A stretch of 7,460 nucleotides of DNA, from contig JAHEKB010000111.1 of the NCBI GenBank assembly GCA_024638525.1, positions 1 to 7,460 of the forward strand. The letters run 5' to 3'. The translations under genes were made by a program, and so were the position numbers. This DNA is from Bacteroidota bacterium (GTDB lineage Bacteria; Bacteroidota; Bacteroidia; NS11-12g; UBA9320). Positions 1 through 7,245 of this stretch are shown piece after piece (positions within the stretch are counted from its first letter, which is position 1; each line of letters starts with the position of its first letter). Below the pieces are notes generated by a model that saw only the letters and a program-made list of their open reading frames with translations, searched no databases and was not told the origin of the DNA.

Positions 1-534
1 GATCTGGATCTAGATGCATCAGTTCGCTGGTTACAAAACGGTGCAGTGCCAACTGACACCTGTAAAGCAATTTTGTCCTATAAAGGGGCAATGTACAAGA
101 ATCATCTTCTCAAAGGAGTAGCCAAAGACGCCTTTAGCGAAGAAGAGGCCAACCAGAAATTTGAGGCGTGGCTAGAACAGAAGGCAGCTCAGATTGAAGC
201 TAAAAAAGACAATTTAGCTAAGACTGATGCCGAAAGAGCTGCAGAAGCGCACAAGCGTGAAGAAGAGGTCAGGGTAGCCCGAGAAAAAGCTATTGCTGAA
301 AAGAACTCTCCATTGTCTGAAGAGGTAGCCGAAGAGCCAGCTGCAGAAGCAGAAGCACCAGCCGAAGAGCCAGTTGCAGAAGCAGAAGCACCAGCCGAAG
401 AGCCAGTTGCTGAAGCAGAAGCACCAGCCGAAGAGCCAGCTGCAGAAGCAGAAGCACCAGCTGAAGAGCCAGTTGCTGAAGCAGAAGCACCAGCTGAAGA
501 GCCAGCTGCAGAAGCAGAAAAAGAATCAAAGTAA
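1..534 (+). CDS. rpsP: 30S ribosomal protein S16, 3' part, with acidic repeat tail
   Basis: S16 is a small-subunit ribosomal protein that binds 16S rRNA in the body of the 30S particle and is needed for its assembly. The window opens inside the gene. The frame is open from base 1 and encodes 177 residues before TAA at 532-534; the GTG at 46 is internal, not the start. The opening residues DLDLDASVRWLQNGAVPTDT match the conserved S16 segment with the W-L-x-x-G-A-x-P-T-D-T pattern, followed by an ILSYKGAMYKNHLLKGV-like stretch. About 50 N-terminal residues are probably missing, judging from the family's usual start. After roughly window residue 60 the protein becomes a charged Lys/Glu/Ala helix-like region. 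It ends in a tandem 11-residue Ala/Glu/Pro repeat (window residues 111-173) and a short KESK-like tail. Long acidic S16 extensions are known in Bacteroidota; their role is not clear to me. rimM starts one base after the stop, so the two are surely cotranscribed. Confidence 0.95.
   Translation, partial: DLDLDASVRWLQNGAVPTDTCKAILSYKGAMYKNHLLKGVAKDAFSEEEANQKFEAWLEQKAAQIEAKKDNLAKTDAERAAEAHKREEEVRVAREKAIAEKNSPLSEEVAEEPAAEAEAPAEEPVAEAEAPAEEPVAEAEAPAEEPAAEAEAPAEEPVAEAEAPAEEPAAEAEKESK
331..519 (+). repeat. 33-bp tandem repeat, about 5.7 copies, inside rpsP
   Basis: Five full 33-bp units start at 331, 364, 397, 430 and 463, and a 24-bp partial unit runs 496-519. Each unit encodes the 11 residues EEP(A/V)AEAEAPA. 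Units differ at only a few places: GCT or GTT at codon 4 (Ala or Val), GCA or GCT at codon 5, and GCC or GCT at codon 11. Units 3 and 5 share the GTT-GCT version, and units 1, 4 and 6 share GCT-GCA. Near-identity at the DNA level points to recent expansion by slippage or recombination. The unit length is a multiple of three, so copy-number change keeps the rpsP frame. Confidence 0.95.
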
Positions 535-535
535 A

Positions 536-1033
536 ATGATCCAGCCTGAGGACTTGAGCCAAATTGGTTTTATCAAGCGGACTCATGGCGTTAAAGGAGA
601 ATTACAAATAGAACTTGAAAATGAAGTCGCCTTAGACCAGGGCGACTTTCTTTTTGTAAATATTCACGGACAATTCATTCCATATCCCATCAACAGCATA
701 AAAAGCGGTTCGGGTTATCTTATCCTTAGTTTCGAATTTGTTAAAGACATGGAGATGGCCTCTACTCTAATTGGCCGTGAATTGTACATTACAAAAGGAG
801 ATCAGCAGTCTACAGAAGTTCATTCTCTGATTGGTTATGCTCTCATTGATGATAAGCTGGAACGCATAGGTAGTTTGAAGCAAATGCTGCAGTTCCCTCA
901 ACAGGAAATGATGGTAGTGGAGTACAATGGCAAAGAGCGTATGATTCCCTTCGTTGAAGCCATTGTCAAGGCCGTATCTCACGAAAACAAGGAGATCTAT
1001 TGTAACTTGCCAATCGGATTACTTGACTTGTGA
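536..1033 (+). CDS. rimM: 16S rRNA processing / ribosome maturation factor RimM
   Basis: RimM is a cytoplasmic assembly factor that binds S19 and helps mature the head domain of the 30S subunit. The 165-residue product has the normal family length. Its N-terminal domain shows the [14 protein letters not shown] signature (residues 10-23), the usual G-x-I-x-x-x-H-G-x-x-G-E-L pattern of RimM. The C-terminal half fits a PRC-barrel: a stretch beginning near residue 90 (SLIGYALID), then the [16 protein letters not shown] segment and an ending in [11 protein letters not shown] at 536 is chosen because the signature follows directly. The frame stays open upstream to ATG 374, but that extension is a shadow of the rpsP repeat (KQKHQPKSQ-like) and unlike any RimM. 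The start lies one base after the rpsP stop, and the stop overlaps the trmD start. No Shine-Dalgarno is seen; the start sits in an A-rich context, as is common in Bacteroidota. Confidence 0.95.
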   Translation: MIQPEDLSQIGFIKRTHGVKGELQIELENEVALDQGDFLFVNIHGQFIPYPINSIKSGSGYLILSFEFVKDMEMASTLIGRELYITKGDQQSTEVHSLIGYALIDDKLERIGSLKQMLQFPQQEMMVVEYNGKERMIPFVEAIVKAVSHENKEIYCNLPIGLLDL

Positions 1034-1710
1034 TCAGAATAGACATCATATCGGTTCAACCCGCATTACTGGACAGCCCCTTAGGGCACAGCATTGTTCA
1101 ACGTGCAAAAGACAAGGGCCTAATCGATATCTACACTCACAACCTAAAGGATTACGGTATCGGACCTCATAAGCAAGTGGACGACTATGTATATGGAGGT
1201 GGTGCCGGAATGGTCATGCGTGTTGAACCCATATTTGCTTGCATAAGGGGCCTTCAAAAAGAAAGGGATTACGACGAAGTTATTTATCTCTGTCCTGATG
1301 GTCAACAGTTTGATCAAAGAGAAGCCAATAAACTCAGTTTGCAAAAGAATATCATTATGCTTTGCGGACACTATAAAGGGATCGATCAAAGAATAAGGGA
1401 AGAACTCATTACATCTGAAATATCCATTGGAGACTATGTGCTCAGTGGGGGAGAGCTGGCTGCGGCTGTTGTTACAGATGCTATTTGTAGACTCGTACCA
1501 GGGGTGATCTCTGATGAAGAATCAGCCCTTACGGACAGCTTTCAAGACGGCTTATTGGCACCTCCCGTTTACACTCGTCCATCAGACTTCGAAGGTATGA
1601 AAGTCCCCGATCTGCTTCTGAGCGGTAATTTTAAAAAAATAGAAGAGTGGAGGTTGGAGCAGGCTGAAAGAATCACGCGTGAACGTAGGCCGGATCTCTT
1701 GAAGGATTAG
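1030..1710 (+). CDS. trmD: tRNA (guanine-37-N1)-methyltransferase TrmD
   Basis: TrmD uses S-adenosylmethionine to methylate N1 of G37 next to the anticodon of tRNAs reading CNN codons, which prevents +1 frameshifting. The 226-residue product is a complete SPOUT-class enzyme. Visible blocks are [18 protein letters not shown] (51-68), [12 protein letters not shown] (111-122) and [14 protein letters not shown] (132-145), the last two forming the trefoil-knot cofactor site. Arg154 and Asp169 (in TDSFQDGLL) fall at the positions of the E. coli catalytic Arg154 and Asp169. The substrate-binding [13 protein letters not shown] motif (181-189) and the RRPDLL C-terminus are also present. The start is GTG at 1030, giving MIRIDIIS, the expected TrmD N-terminus; its GTGA overlaps the rimM stop, suggesting translational coupling. 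The stop TAG at 1708-1710 overlaps the stop of the convergent kinase gene. rplS, which often follows trmD in other bacteria, is absent here. Confidence 0.97.
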   Translation: MIRIDIISVQPALLDSPLGHSIVQRAKDKGLIDIYTHNLKDYGIGPHKQVDDYVYGGGAGMVMRVEPIFACIRGLQKERDYDEVIYLCPDGQQFDQREANKLSLQKNIIMLCGHYKGIDQRIREELITSEISIGDYVLSGGELAAAVVTDAICRLVPGVISDEESALTDSFQDGLLAPPVYTRPSDFEGMKVPDLLLSGNFKKIEEWRLEQAERITRERRPDLLKD

Positions 1711-2711
1711 CGGTTGTCGGTTCTGTATAATCTTTGGGTTATTCCCAACTCTAAAAGCTCATCCAATAAGGTGTCCCTGTCAATTGGAACGACCCCAACT
1801 TGTTCACAAACTAAACCTCCAGCGAGGTTGGCGATCTCGGCAATCACCATTTCAGGACTGTCCAGTGCTACACAAAGTGCCGCTGCACTTAATGCAGAAT
1901 CTCCTGCTCCACTAACATCCAATACCTTTCTGGCATGTGCGGGCACATGAAATACATCTTTGGAATTGATCAGAGCTGCTCCGTCTTCTGAAAGTGTAGT
2001 CAGTACGTTCTTTGCTCCAAGACTTTCCCTCAGTTCTTTGGATAGATCAATAGCCTGTGCACTGCTGATAGTTGCTTTATTATAAGCTTGTGCTATTTCC
2101 TTCTTATTGGGCTTGAATAGGTCAACGCCTTGGAATTCAAAAAAGTTCTTGAATTTGGGATCAACCACGGTTTTAACTCCTTCATCCTTGCACAGCTTGA
2201 TCACCTTTTTGATCAAATTGGGAGTAAGCAGGCCCTTGTTGTAATCCTGCATGATCAGCACATCTGCATCCTTAATGAAGTGCTTAACCGCTTCGTATAA
2301 GAGCGATTCTACATTCGTGTCAATCTCGTGCGTTTCTTCTTCATCAATCCTCAATAGCTGATGATTGTTTCCAATTACGCGGGTCTTAACCGTTGTTCCT
2401 CGATTATAGTCATTGATCAGACCATCTATAGAAATACCCAATTCAGCAATGAGTTGCTTTAAGGTCTCTCCGTCGCGATCATTGCCCTTTAGTGTGCATA
2501 ATATCGGTTTTGCTCCCAAGGCCTTGATATTCAAGGCCACATTAGCCGCCCCGCCCAATCGATGTTCCTTGTGTTGAAGGTTTACAATAGGAACCGGCGC
2601 TTCAGGGCTTATGCGGTTGACCCTGCCGTAAAAATAGGCGTCTAGCATGCTGTCGCCCAATATGATCACTTTAAGATCTTCAAACTCCTCAAATAGCTGA
2701 TTGAAATTCAT
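1707..2711 (-). CDS. PfkB-family sugar kinase, HldA/RfaE-domain-I-like (heptose-7-phosphate kinase candidate)
   Basis: This 334-residue protein is a ribokinase/PfkB-fold kinase that transfers phosphate from ATP to a sugar or sugar phosphate in the cytoplasm. The N-terminus has [20 protein letters not shown] (17-36), then PEAPVPIV and [11 protein letters not shown] (52-62). These closely follow the first domain of HldE (RfaE), D-glycero-beta-D-manno-heptose-7-phosphate kinase. The PfkB signature [10 protein letters not shown] lies at 265-274, with Asp271 the expected catalytic base; HldE usually has DVTGAGDT, so Ser replaces Thr at two places. The second, nucleotidyltransferase domain of HldE is absent, so this is a stand-alone kinase. 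If it is a heptose kinase, a separate HldC-like adenylyltransferase should exist elsewhere. The ATG at 2711 lies inside the end of the aminotransferase gene (23-bp overlap), so the two are probably one transcript. No LPS genes are nearby, so the substrate remains an inference. Confidence 0.9.
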   Translation of the reverse strand: MNFNQLFEEFEDLKVIILGDSMLDAYFYGRVNRISPEAPVPIVNLQHKEHRLGGAANVALNIKALGAKPILCTLKGNDRDGETLKQLIAELGISIDGLINDYNRGTTVKTRVIGNNHQLLRIDEEETHEIDTNVESLLYEAVKHFIKDADVLIMQDYNKGLLTPNLIKKVIKLCKDEGVKTVVDPKFKNFFEFQGVDLFKPNKKEIAQAYNKATISSAQAIDLSKELRESLGAKNVLTTLSEDGAALINSKDVFHVPAHARKVLDVSGAGDSALSAAALCVALDSPEMVIAEIANLAGGLVCEQVGVVPIDRDTLLDELLELGITQRLYRTDNR

Positions 2712-3891
2712 TGCTTATAACTTTTTTAATCCGTTTTACGGCTTCTCTTAATTCGCTTTCACTGGAGGCATAACTGATTCTTATGTGGTCGTCCATACCA
2801 AAGGCTTGTCCAGGAACAACACTTACCAATGCTTCATCTAAGATATAGGCTGCCAAATCAAGACTGTTTTCAATTCGCCTTCCATTTAAGTCTTTGCCAT
2901 AGAGGGATGATACTCTAGGAAATAGATAAAATGCACCTTTGGGTACGTCCACTTCAAATCCCTCAATCTCTGACAACAATTCGACCATAAGATCTCTTCT
3001 CCTTATAAAAGTGCGCACCATTTCTTCAGTTGGGGCAAGACCGTCGTTTAGGGCAGTAACAGCGGCCCATTGAGCAATGGAGTTAGCCCCTGAAGTAAAT
3101 TGCCCTTGTAATTTATCACAAGCGCTGATTACAGTTTCAGGACCTGCCATATAGCCTATTCTCCATCCTGTCATGGCATATGCTTTAGAAACGCCATTGA
3201 CAATCACCAATTGGTCTTTAATATCATGGAACTGACTGATGCTTTGGTGTTCCCCCTCAAACAAAATGTGTTCGTAAATCTCATCGGAGATCACGGTCAT
3301 TTGAGGATTGCGTTTTACAATTTGAGCAATTGCATTTAACTCTGATTTTTCAATTACACTTCCGGCGGGATTGCTGGGGCTAGAAAATATCATCAAACGA
3401 GTATTGGCATTGATCTTTGATTCCAGTGCGGCTATATCCAATTTAAATCCCTCTTCAAATTTTGCCGGAACAAAAACTGGCTTTGCACCAGCAAACCTTA
3501 CCATTTCTGAATAACTTACCCAATATGGCAGTGGAATTAGAACCTCATCACCTTCTTGCACTAAACTCAGCATGCAATTCATGATGCATTGTTTAGCACC
3601 CGTTGAAACCATGATTTCTGTTGCTTTATATTCCAGACCATTGTCCCTTTTGAATTTTTGCGCAATCGCTGATTTCAATTCGGGAATACCGCCAACGGGA
3701 GGGTATTTGGTCTTGCCAGACTCAATGGCACGCACAGCAGCTTGCTTGATGTGTTCTGGAGTGTCAAAATCTGGCTCTCCCAAACTAAGACTGATCACAT
3801 CTTTGCCCTCTGCCTTGAGTTCTCTGGCTTTTTTAGCCATCCCAATAGTGAGGGAAACTTGGACGCGATTTATTCTATTGGTGAATTGCAT
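2689..3891 (-). CDS. Class I PLP-dependent aminotransferase (aspartate aminotransferase-like)
   Basis: A fold-type I aminotransferase of 400 residues that moves an amino group between an amino acid and a 2-oxo acid using pyridoxal phosphate. The sequence has the landmarks of the subgroup Ib aspartate/prephenate aminotransferases: SLGEPDFDTP (36-45), KYPPVGGIPEL (62-72), STGAKQ (96-101), the PYW ring-stacking segment (122-124), SSPSNPAG (170-177, Asn174), SDEIYEHI (202-209, Asp203 and Tyr206), and GVSKAYAMTGWRIGY (233-247). Lys236 is the Schiff-base lysine. Arg371 in HIRISYA fits the alpha-carboxylate arginine. This is a complete, intact enzyme. The family covers aspartate, aromatic and prephenate transamination, so aspartate is only the likeliest substrate. 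ATG at 3891 is the first start giving the usual MQFTNRINRVQ-type N-terminus. It is the first gene of the minus-strand pair, with the kinase overlapping its 3' end. Upstream is a 45-bp divergent gap to the methyltransferase. Confidence 0.95.
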   Translation of the reverse strand: MQFTNRINRVQVSLTIGMAKKARELKAEGKDVISLSLGEPDFDTPEHIKQAAVRAIESGKTKYPPVGGIPELKSAIAQKFKRDNGLEYKATEIMVSTGAKQCIMNCMLSLVQEGDEVLIPLPYWVSYSEMVRFAGAKPVFVPAKFEEGFKLDIAALESKINANTRLMIFSSPSNPAGSVIEKSELNAIAQIVKRNPQMTVISDEIYEHILFEGEHQSISQFHDIKDQLVIVNGVSKAYAMTGWRIGYMAGPETVISACDKLQGQFTSGANSIAQWAAVTALNDGLAPTEEMVRTFIRRRDLMVELLSEIEGFEVDVPKGAFYLFPRVSSLYGKDLNGRRIENSLDLAAYILDEALVSVVPGQAFGMDDHIRISYASSESELREAVKRIKKVISNEFQSAI

Positions 3892-3922
3892 TGATTGAGC
3901 GAAGTTAGAATATTTACATTTG
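3891..3922 (+). promoter_or_regulatory. Bacteroidota-type sigma-A promoter for the methyltransferase gene
   Basis: A perfect TAnnTTTG -7 box (TACATTTG) lies at 3915-3922. TTG trinucleotides suitable as a -33 element lie at 3891-3893 (21-bp spacer) and 3895-3897 (17-bp spacer). A start of transcription about 7 bases past the box, near 3929, would leave a very short leader before ATG 3937. The element touches the start codon of the divergent aminotransferase. It argues against the upstream TTG at 3895 as the translation start, because that codon would lie within the promoter. Confidence 0.65.
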
Positions 3923-3936
3923 TTCCCCTTGTCTTA

Positions 3937-4557
3937 ATGACGAACTTTTTTAAGAAGATATCTTATACCATAGCTCAGAGAATATGGTCCACCAAATATC
4001 CTGAGCTAGAACTGCCAGAAATGCCACCTGAATCGACGGTTAACACTAAGCTTCTAGGCAGTAGATTTGACTTGTTAAAATCCTTACCACGAGCATCAAG
4101 AGGGGCAGAATTAGGAGTGAACAAAGGGGAATTCAGCCAGGCAATTATGGAAATTGTTGAACCTGAAGAATTGCATCTTGTCGATACATGGACTGATAAG
4201 TCGCTGCATCAAATGTGTATTGATCAATTTGAGTCATTGGGAAAGGTTCAATTGCACAAGACCTATTCATTGAAATTTTTGAAAGACCAGGAATCTGATT
4301 CATTCGACTGGGTGTATATAGATACTGATCACAGCTATAAAACCACTTTAGAGGAACTAATGGAAAGTTCTCGAGTGGTTAAGAACAATGGCTTGATCTG
4401 TGGTCATGATTATACCTTGATATCTTCAAAGGGCATTTTGAGATATGGCGTTGTACCCGCGGTCAATCAGTTTTGTAAAGATCAGAATTACGAATTGGCC
4501 TTTTTGACACATGAAGCCCATCGTCATTTGAGTTTCGCACTTAGAAAAAGGACATAA
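3937..4557 (+). CDS. Class I SAM-dependent methyltransferase, substrate unknown
   Basis: A 206-residue protein with a Rossmann-type methyltransferase core resembling the Methyltransf_24 group. The first 50 residues are a basic then acidic N-terminal extension. Motif I, the S-adenosylmethionine loop, is RGAELGVNKGEFS (55-67). Strand 2 ends in LHLVDTW (79-85), with Asp83 the likely ribose-binding acid. FDWVYIDTDHSYKTTLEEL (123-141) holds the motif with the D-x-D-H-x-Y pattern seen in this group, and LICGHDYT (153-160) follows. No signal peptide or membrane segment is visible. ATG 3937 is preferred over the in-frame TTG at 3895 because a clear promoter sits between them. It stands alone: the gene before it is divergent, and clpB after it appears to have its own promoter. 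Relatives often occur in glycan or natural-product clusters, but nothing adjacent here indicates the acceptor molecule. Confidence 0.85.
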   Translation: MTNFFKKISYTIAQRIWSTKYPELELPEMPPESTVNTKLLGSRFDLLKSLPRASRGAELGVNKGEFSQAIMEIVEPEELHLVDTWTDKSLHQMCIDQFESLGKVQLHKTYSLKFLKDQESDSFDWVYIDTDHSYKTTLEELMESSRVVKNNGLICGHDYTLISSKGILRYGVVPAVNQFCKDQNYELAFLTHEAHRHLSFALRKRT

Positions 4558-4597
4558 TGTCTTGATAGTCTTTTCTTTAGTGCATTTTTAAGACATT
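4556..4597. repeat. 8-bp perfect inverted repeat between methyltransferase and clpB
   Basis: Arms aatgtctt (4556-4563) and aagacatt (4590-4597) are exact reverse complements, separated by 26 bases. The left arm starts in the methyltransferase stop codon, and the right arm ends immediately before the TTG that could be the -33 element of the clpB promoter. As RNA it gives an A/U-rich stem with a large loop followed by only four T residues, so it is a weak terminator candidate. As DNA, the placement would fit an operator. An 8-bp match over this distance could also occur by chance. Confidence 0.35.
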
Positions 4598-4629
4598 TTG
4601 ACCTTATTAATAGCTTGGTCTTGAATTTG
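4598..4629 (+). promoter_or_regulatory. Possible clpB promoter
   Basis: TTG at 4598-4600 is followed after 21 bases by TGAATTTG at 4622-4629, which matches the TAnnTTTG -7 box at all fixed positions but one (G for A). Transcription would start near 4636, giving a leader of about 9 bases before ATG 4645, similar to the arrangement at the methyltransferase gene. No CIRCE (HrcA) operator is visible here. The one-base mismatch keeps confidence low. Confidence 0.35.
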
Positions 4630-4644
4630 AAGGACTGCTGTCAA

Positions 4645-7245
4645 ATGAATCTGAATAATTTTACCATTAAATCGCAAGAAGCCGTTCAGAAAGCTCAGGA
4701 GATTGCTCTGGCCTCTGAACATCAGTCTATTGAGACGGCCCATTTACTCAAAGCCCTATTGCTGGTAGATGAGGACTTGATCTCTTATGCGCTGAAACAA
4801 GTCAATGCGAATACAGAACGAATAAACAAAACCCTAGAAAGCATATTGATTTCCTTTCCCAAAGTAAGTGGAAGCGATCAACAATTTCTTTCTAAAGATG
4901 CCCAAACGGCGCTTGTCAGAGCCACGAGCATAATGAGTAAGTTCAAAGATGAATTCGTGACTTTAGAACATGTTTTCTTGGCTTTGTTAGATGCAAAAGA
5001 TCAAGTGGCCAATATGCTGAAAGATGCAGGAGTTAAAAGCGCAGAAATTAGCAAGGCCTTTACCGCTTTGCGTGGCGGCAGTAAAGCAACTTCTCAAAGT
5101 GCTGAAGGACAATATAATGCACTAAATAAATACGCTCGAAACCTGAATCAATTGGCTAGAGAGGGTAAATTGGATCCTGTTATTGGTCGTGATGAAGAGA
5201 TTAGGCGGGTATTGCAGATCCTGTCCAGAAGAACCAAGAATAACCCCATTTTAATTGGGGAGCCCGGAGTGGGTAAGACAGCCATAGCGGAGGGACTGGC
5301 TCATCGAGTAATTAGTGGTGATGTACCTGAAAACTTAAAGAGCAAGCAGATATATGGTCTAGACATGGGATCTCTCATCGCCGGGGCCAAATACAAAGGA
5401 GAATTTGAGGAGCGACTTAAATCCGTAGTTAAAGAAGTTACTTCGGCTGCCGGCGAGATTGTTCTCTTTATTGATGAAATTCACACTTTGGTTGGTGCCG
5501 GGGCTAGCGGAGAAGGAGCCATGGATGCAGCCAACATACTCAAGCCTGCATTGGCCCGAGGCGAACTAAAAGCCATTGGTGCAACCACTTTGGCTGAATA
5601 CCAGAAGTATATTGAAAAAGACAAAGCTCTAGAAAGAAGGTTTCAAACCGTTTTGGTGGATGAGCCGGACACTCAAGATGCCATTTCGATTCTAAGAGGA
5701 TTAAAGGAGCGCTATGAAGTCCACCACAAGGTTCGCATTAAGGATGAGGCCATCATCTCCGCGGTAGAGCTTTCTCAGCGATACATTTCTGACCGTTTCT
5801 TGCCGGATAAAGCCATTGACTTGATTGACGAGTCTGCAGCAAAATTGAGACTGGAGATCGATTCGGTCCCTGAAGAATTGGATGAGATCGAACGAAAGAT
5901 CATGCAATTGGAAATAGAGCGTGAAGCCATTAAACGAGAAAAGGACGATAAGAAATTAAAGCAGCTCAATGAGGAAATTGCTAATCTCAGCGAAGATAGA
6001 AATCAACTCAAAGCAAGTTGGCAAGCGGAGAAAGAAGTAGTTGACAAAATACAAGCCAGCAAAGAATCTATTGAGCAATTGCGCTTGGAGGCTGATCAAG
6101 CTGAACGCCAAGGGGACTTTGGAAAGGTGGCCGAAATCCGATACGGAAAGATAAAAGATGCAGAGTCATTACTAGAGGAGCTGAAGGAAAATCTCCATGC
6201 TAAACAAGAGGTGAGCAGCTTAGTTAAAGAGGAGGTTACTAGTGAAGACATTGCAGAGGTCATCAGCAAATGGACGGGTATTCCCGTGCAGAGCATGTTG
6301 CAAAGTGAGCGTGAAAAATTGCTGAATTTGGAAAATGAATTACACAATAGGGTCGTTGGCCAAGACGAAGCCATCAACGCAGTTTCAGATGCTATACGCA
6401 GGAGCCGGGCTGGTTTGTCAGACCCTAAGAAACCAATAGGTTCATTCATTTTTCTGGGAACTACAGGGGTAGGTAAGACTGAATTAGCCAAAGCATTGGC
6501 TGAATATCTCTTTAATCGCGACGATGCTTTGGTTCGGATTGACATGAGTGAATACCAGGAGAAACATACAGTCAGTAGATTGATAGGTGCGCCTCCGGGT
6601 TATGTCGGCTATGACGAAGGAGGTCAGCTCACAGAAGCTGTTCGCCGCAAACCATATTCTGTGATCCTTTTGGATGAGATTGAAAAAGCCCATCCGGATG
6701 TATTCAACATATTGCTACAGGTCCTAGATGACGGACGCTTGACCGACAATAAGGGTAGAACTGCAAACTTTAAAAACACCATTGTCATCATGACCTCCAA
6801 TATTGGAGCGCACTTAATTCAAGAGCGTTTTGCCGCTTTGACCGAGGACAATACAGACGAGATTGAGGCCAAGACTAAAGTAGAAGTCTTTGATTTACTC
6901 AAGAAATCCATTCGACCAGAATTCTTAAATAGAATAGATGAACTCATCATGTTTAAACCATTGAGCAGGGAGGATATCCGAGCTATAGTGGAGATTCAAT
7001 TCAAGGATGTGGTGAACATGCTCAAGGCTCAGGGAGTGGCACTCAGTGCTACAGAAACGGCTCTAGATTGGCTAGGTGAAATTGGCTATGACCCTACTTT
7101 TGGAGCAAGGCCACTCAAACGTGCCATTCAGCGTGAGGTGCTCAACCCCTTGTCCAAGGATATCTTAGCGGGCAAGGTCAACGCAGATTCTTCTATAGTT
7201 CTTGAGTTGAGTGACAAGAAGCAATTTGTTTTTAGGAACGAGTAA
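4645..7245 (+). CDS. clpB: ATP-dependent protein disaggregase ClpB (Hsp100)
   Basis: ClpB is a cytoplasmic hexameric AAA+ chaperone that, with DnaK/DnaJ/GrpE, threads aggregated proteins through its pore to rescue them after stress. The 866-residue product is full length. Domains in order: N-terminal Clp repeat domain (about 1-145); AAA-1 with Walker A GEPGVGKT (205-212), pore tyrosine Tyr250 in [10 protein letters not shown], Walker B LFIDEIH (274-280) and arginine fingers Arg331-Arg332; a charged coiled-coil M domain (about 405-525), which separates ClpB from ClpA and ClpC; then AAA-2 with Walker A GTTGVGKT (605-612), pore Tyr653 in [12 protein letters not shown], Walker [13 protein letters not shown] (674-685), sensor 1 MTSN (716-719) and sensor 2 GARPLKR (820-826). 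All key residues are present. The start is ATG 4645, giving the typical [14 protein letters not shown]-terminus; the in-frame TTG at 4615 would add 10 unrelated residues. No GTG/ATG suits an N-terminally truncated isoform near residue 149. It is monocistronic as far as the window shows. Confidence 0.98.
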   Translation: MNLNNFTIKSQEAVQKAQEIALASEHQSIETAHLLKALLLVDEDLISYALKQVNANTERINKTLESILISFPKVSGSDQQFLSKDAQTALVRATSIMSKFKDEFVTLEHVFLALLDAKDQVANMLKDAGVKSAEISKAFTALRGGSKATSQSAEGQYNALNKYARNLNQLAREGKLDPVIGRDEEIRRVLQILSRRTKNNPILIGEPGVGKTAIAEGLAHRVISGDVPENLKSKQIYGLDMGSLIAGAKYKGEFEERLKSVVKEVTSAAGEIVLFIDEIHTLVGAGASGEGAMDAANILKPALARGELKAIGATTLAEYQKYIEKDKALERRFQTVLVDEPDTQDAISILRGLKERYEVHHKVRIKDEAIISAVELSQRYISDRFLPDKAIDLIDESAAKLRLEIDSVPEELDEIERKIMQLEIEREAIKREKDDKKLKQLNEEIANLSEDRNQLKASWQAEKEVVDKIQASKESIEQLRLEADQAERQGDFGKVAEIRYGKIKDAESLLEELKENLHAKQEVSSLVKEEVTSEDIAEVISKWTGIPVQSMLQSEREKLLNLENELHNRVVGQDEAINAVSDAIRRSRAGLSDPKKPIGSFIFLGTTGVGKTELAKALAEYLFNRDDALVRIDMSEYQEKHTVSRLIGAPPGYVGYDEGGQLTEAVRRKPYSVILLDEIEKAHPDVFNILLQVLDDGRLTDNKGRTANFKNTIVIMTSNIGAHLIQERFAALTEDNTDEIEAKTKVEVFDLLKKSIRPEFLNRIDELIMFKPLSREDIRAIVEIQFKDVVNMLKAQGVALSATETALDWLGEIGYDPTFGARPLKRAIQREVLNPLSKDILAGKVNADSSIVLELSDKKQFVFRNE

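Noticed and set aside
290..586. Minus-strand leucine-rich open frame across the rpsP repeat
   Set aside because: It is the reverse-strand reading of the Ala/Glu/Pro repeat; its LALQLVLLL-like sequence is an artefact of repeat composition, not a membrane protein.
1723..1733. TAATCTTTG-like sequence after trmD as a promoter
   Set aside because: It has three, not two, bases between TA and TTTG, and would point into the antisense of the kinase gene.
3895..3936. TTG at 3895 as the methyltransferase start
   Set aside because: The added 14 residues would be encoded by the promoter itself, and ATG 3937 follows the predicted transcription start closely.
3993..4000. CAAATATC on the + strand as a minus-strand -7 box (GATATTTG) for the aminotransferase
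   Set aside because: It has one mismatch to TAnnTTTG, no TTG at a suitable distance upstream on that strand, and would give a leader of about 95 bases inside the methyltransferase gene. Too weak to annotate.
4615..4644. TTG at 4615 as the clpB start
   Set aside because: It adds 10 residues not expected in ClpB, whereas ATG 4645 gives the family's normal N-terminus.
5080..5125. Internal start for a short ClpB isoform, as at residue 149 in E. coli
   Set aside because: No in-frame ATG or GTG is present near residues 145-160; a GTG there is out of frame.
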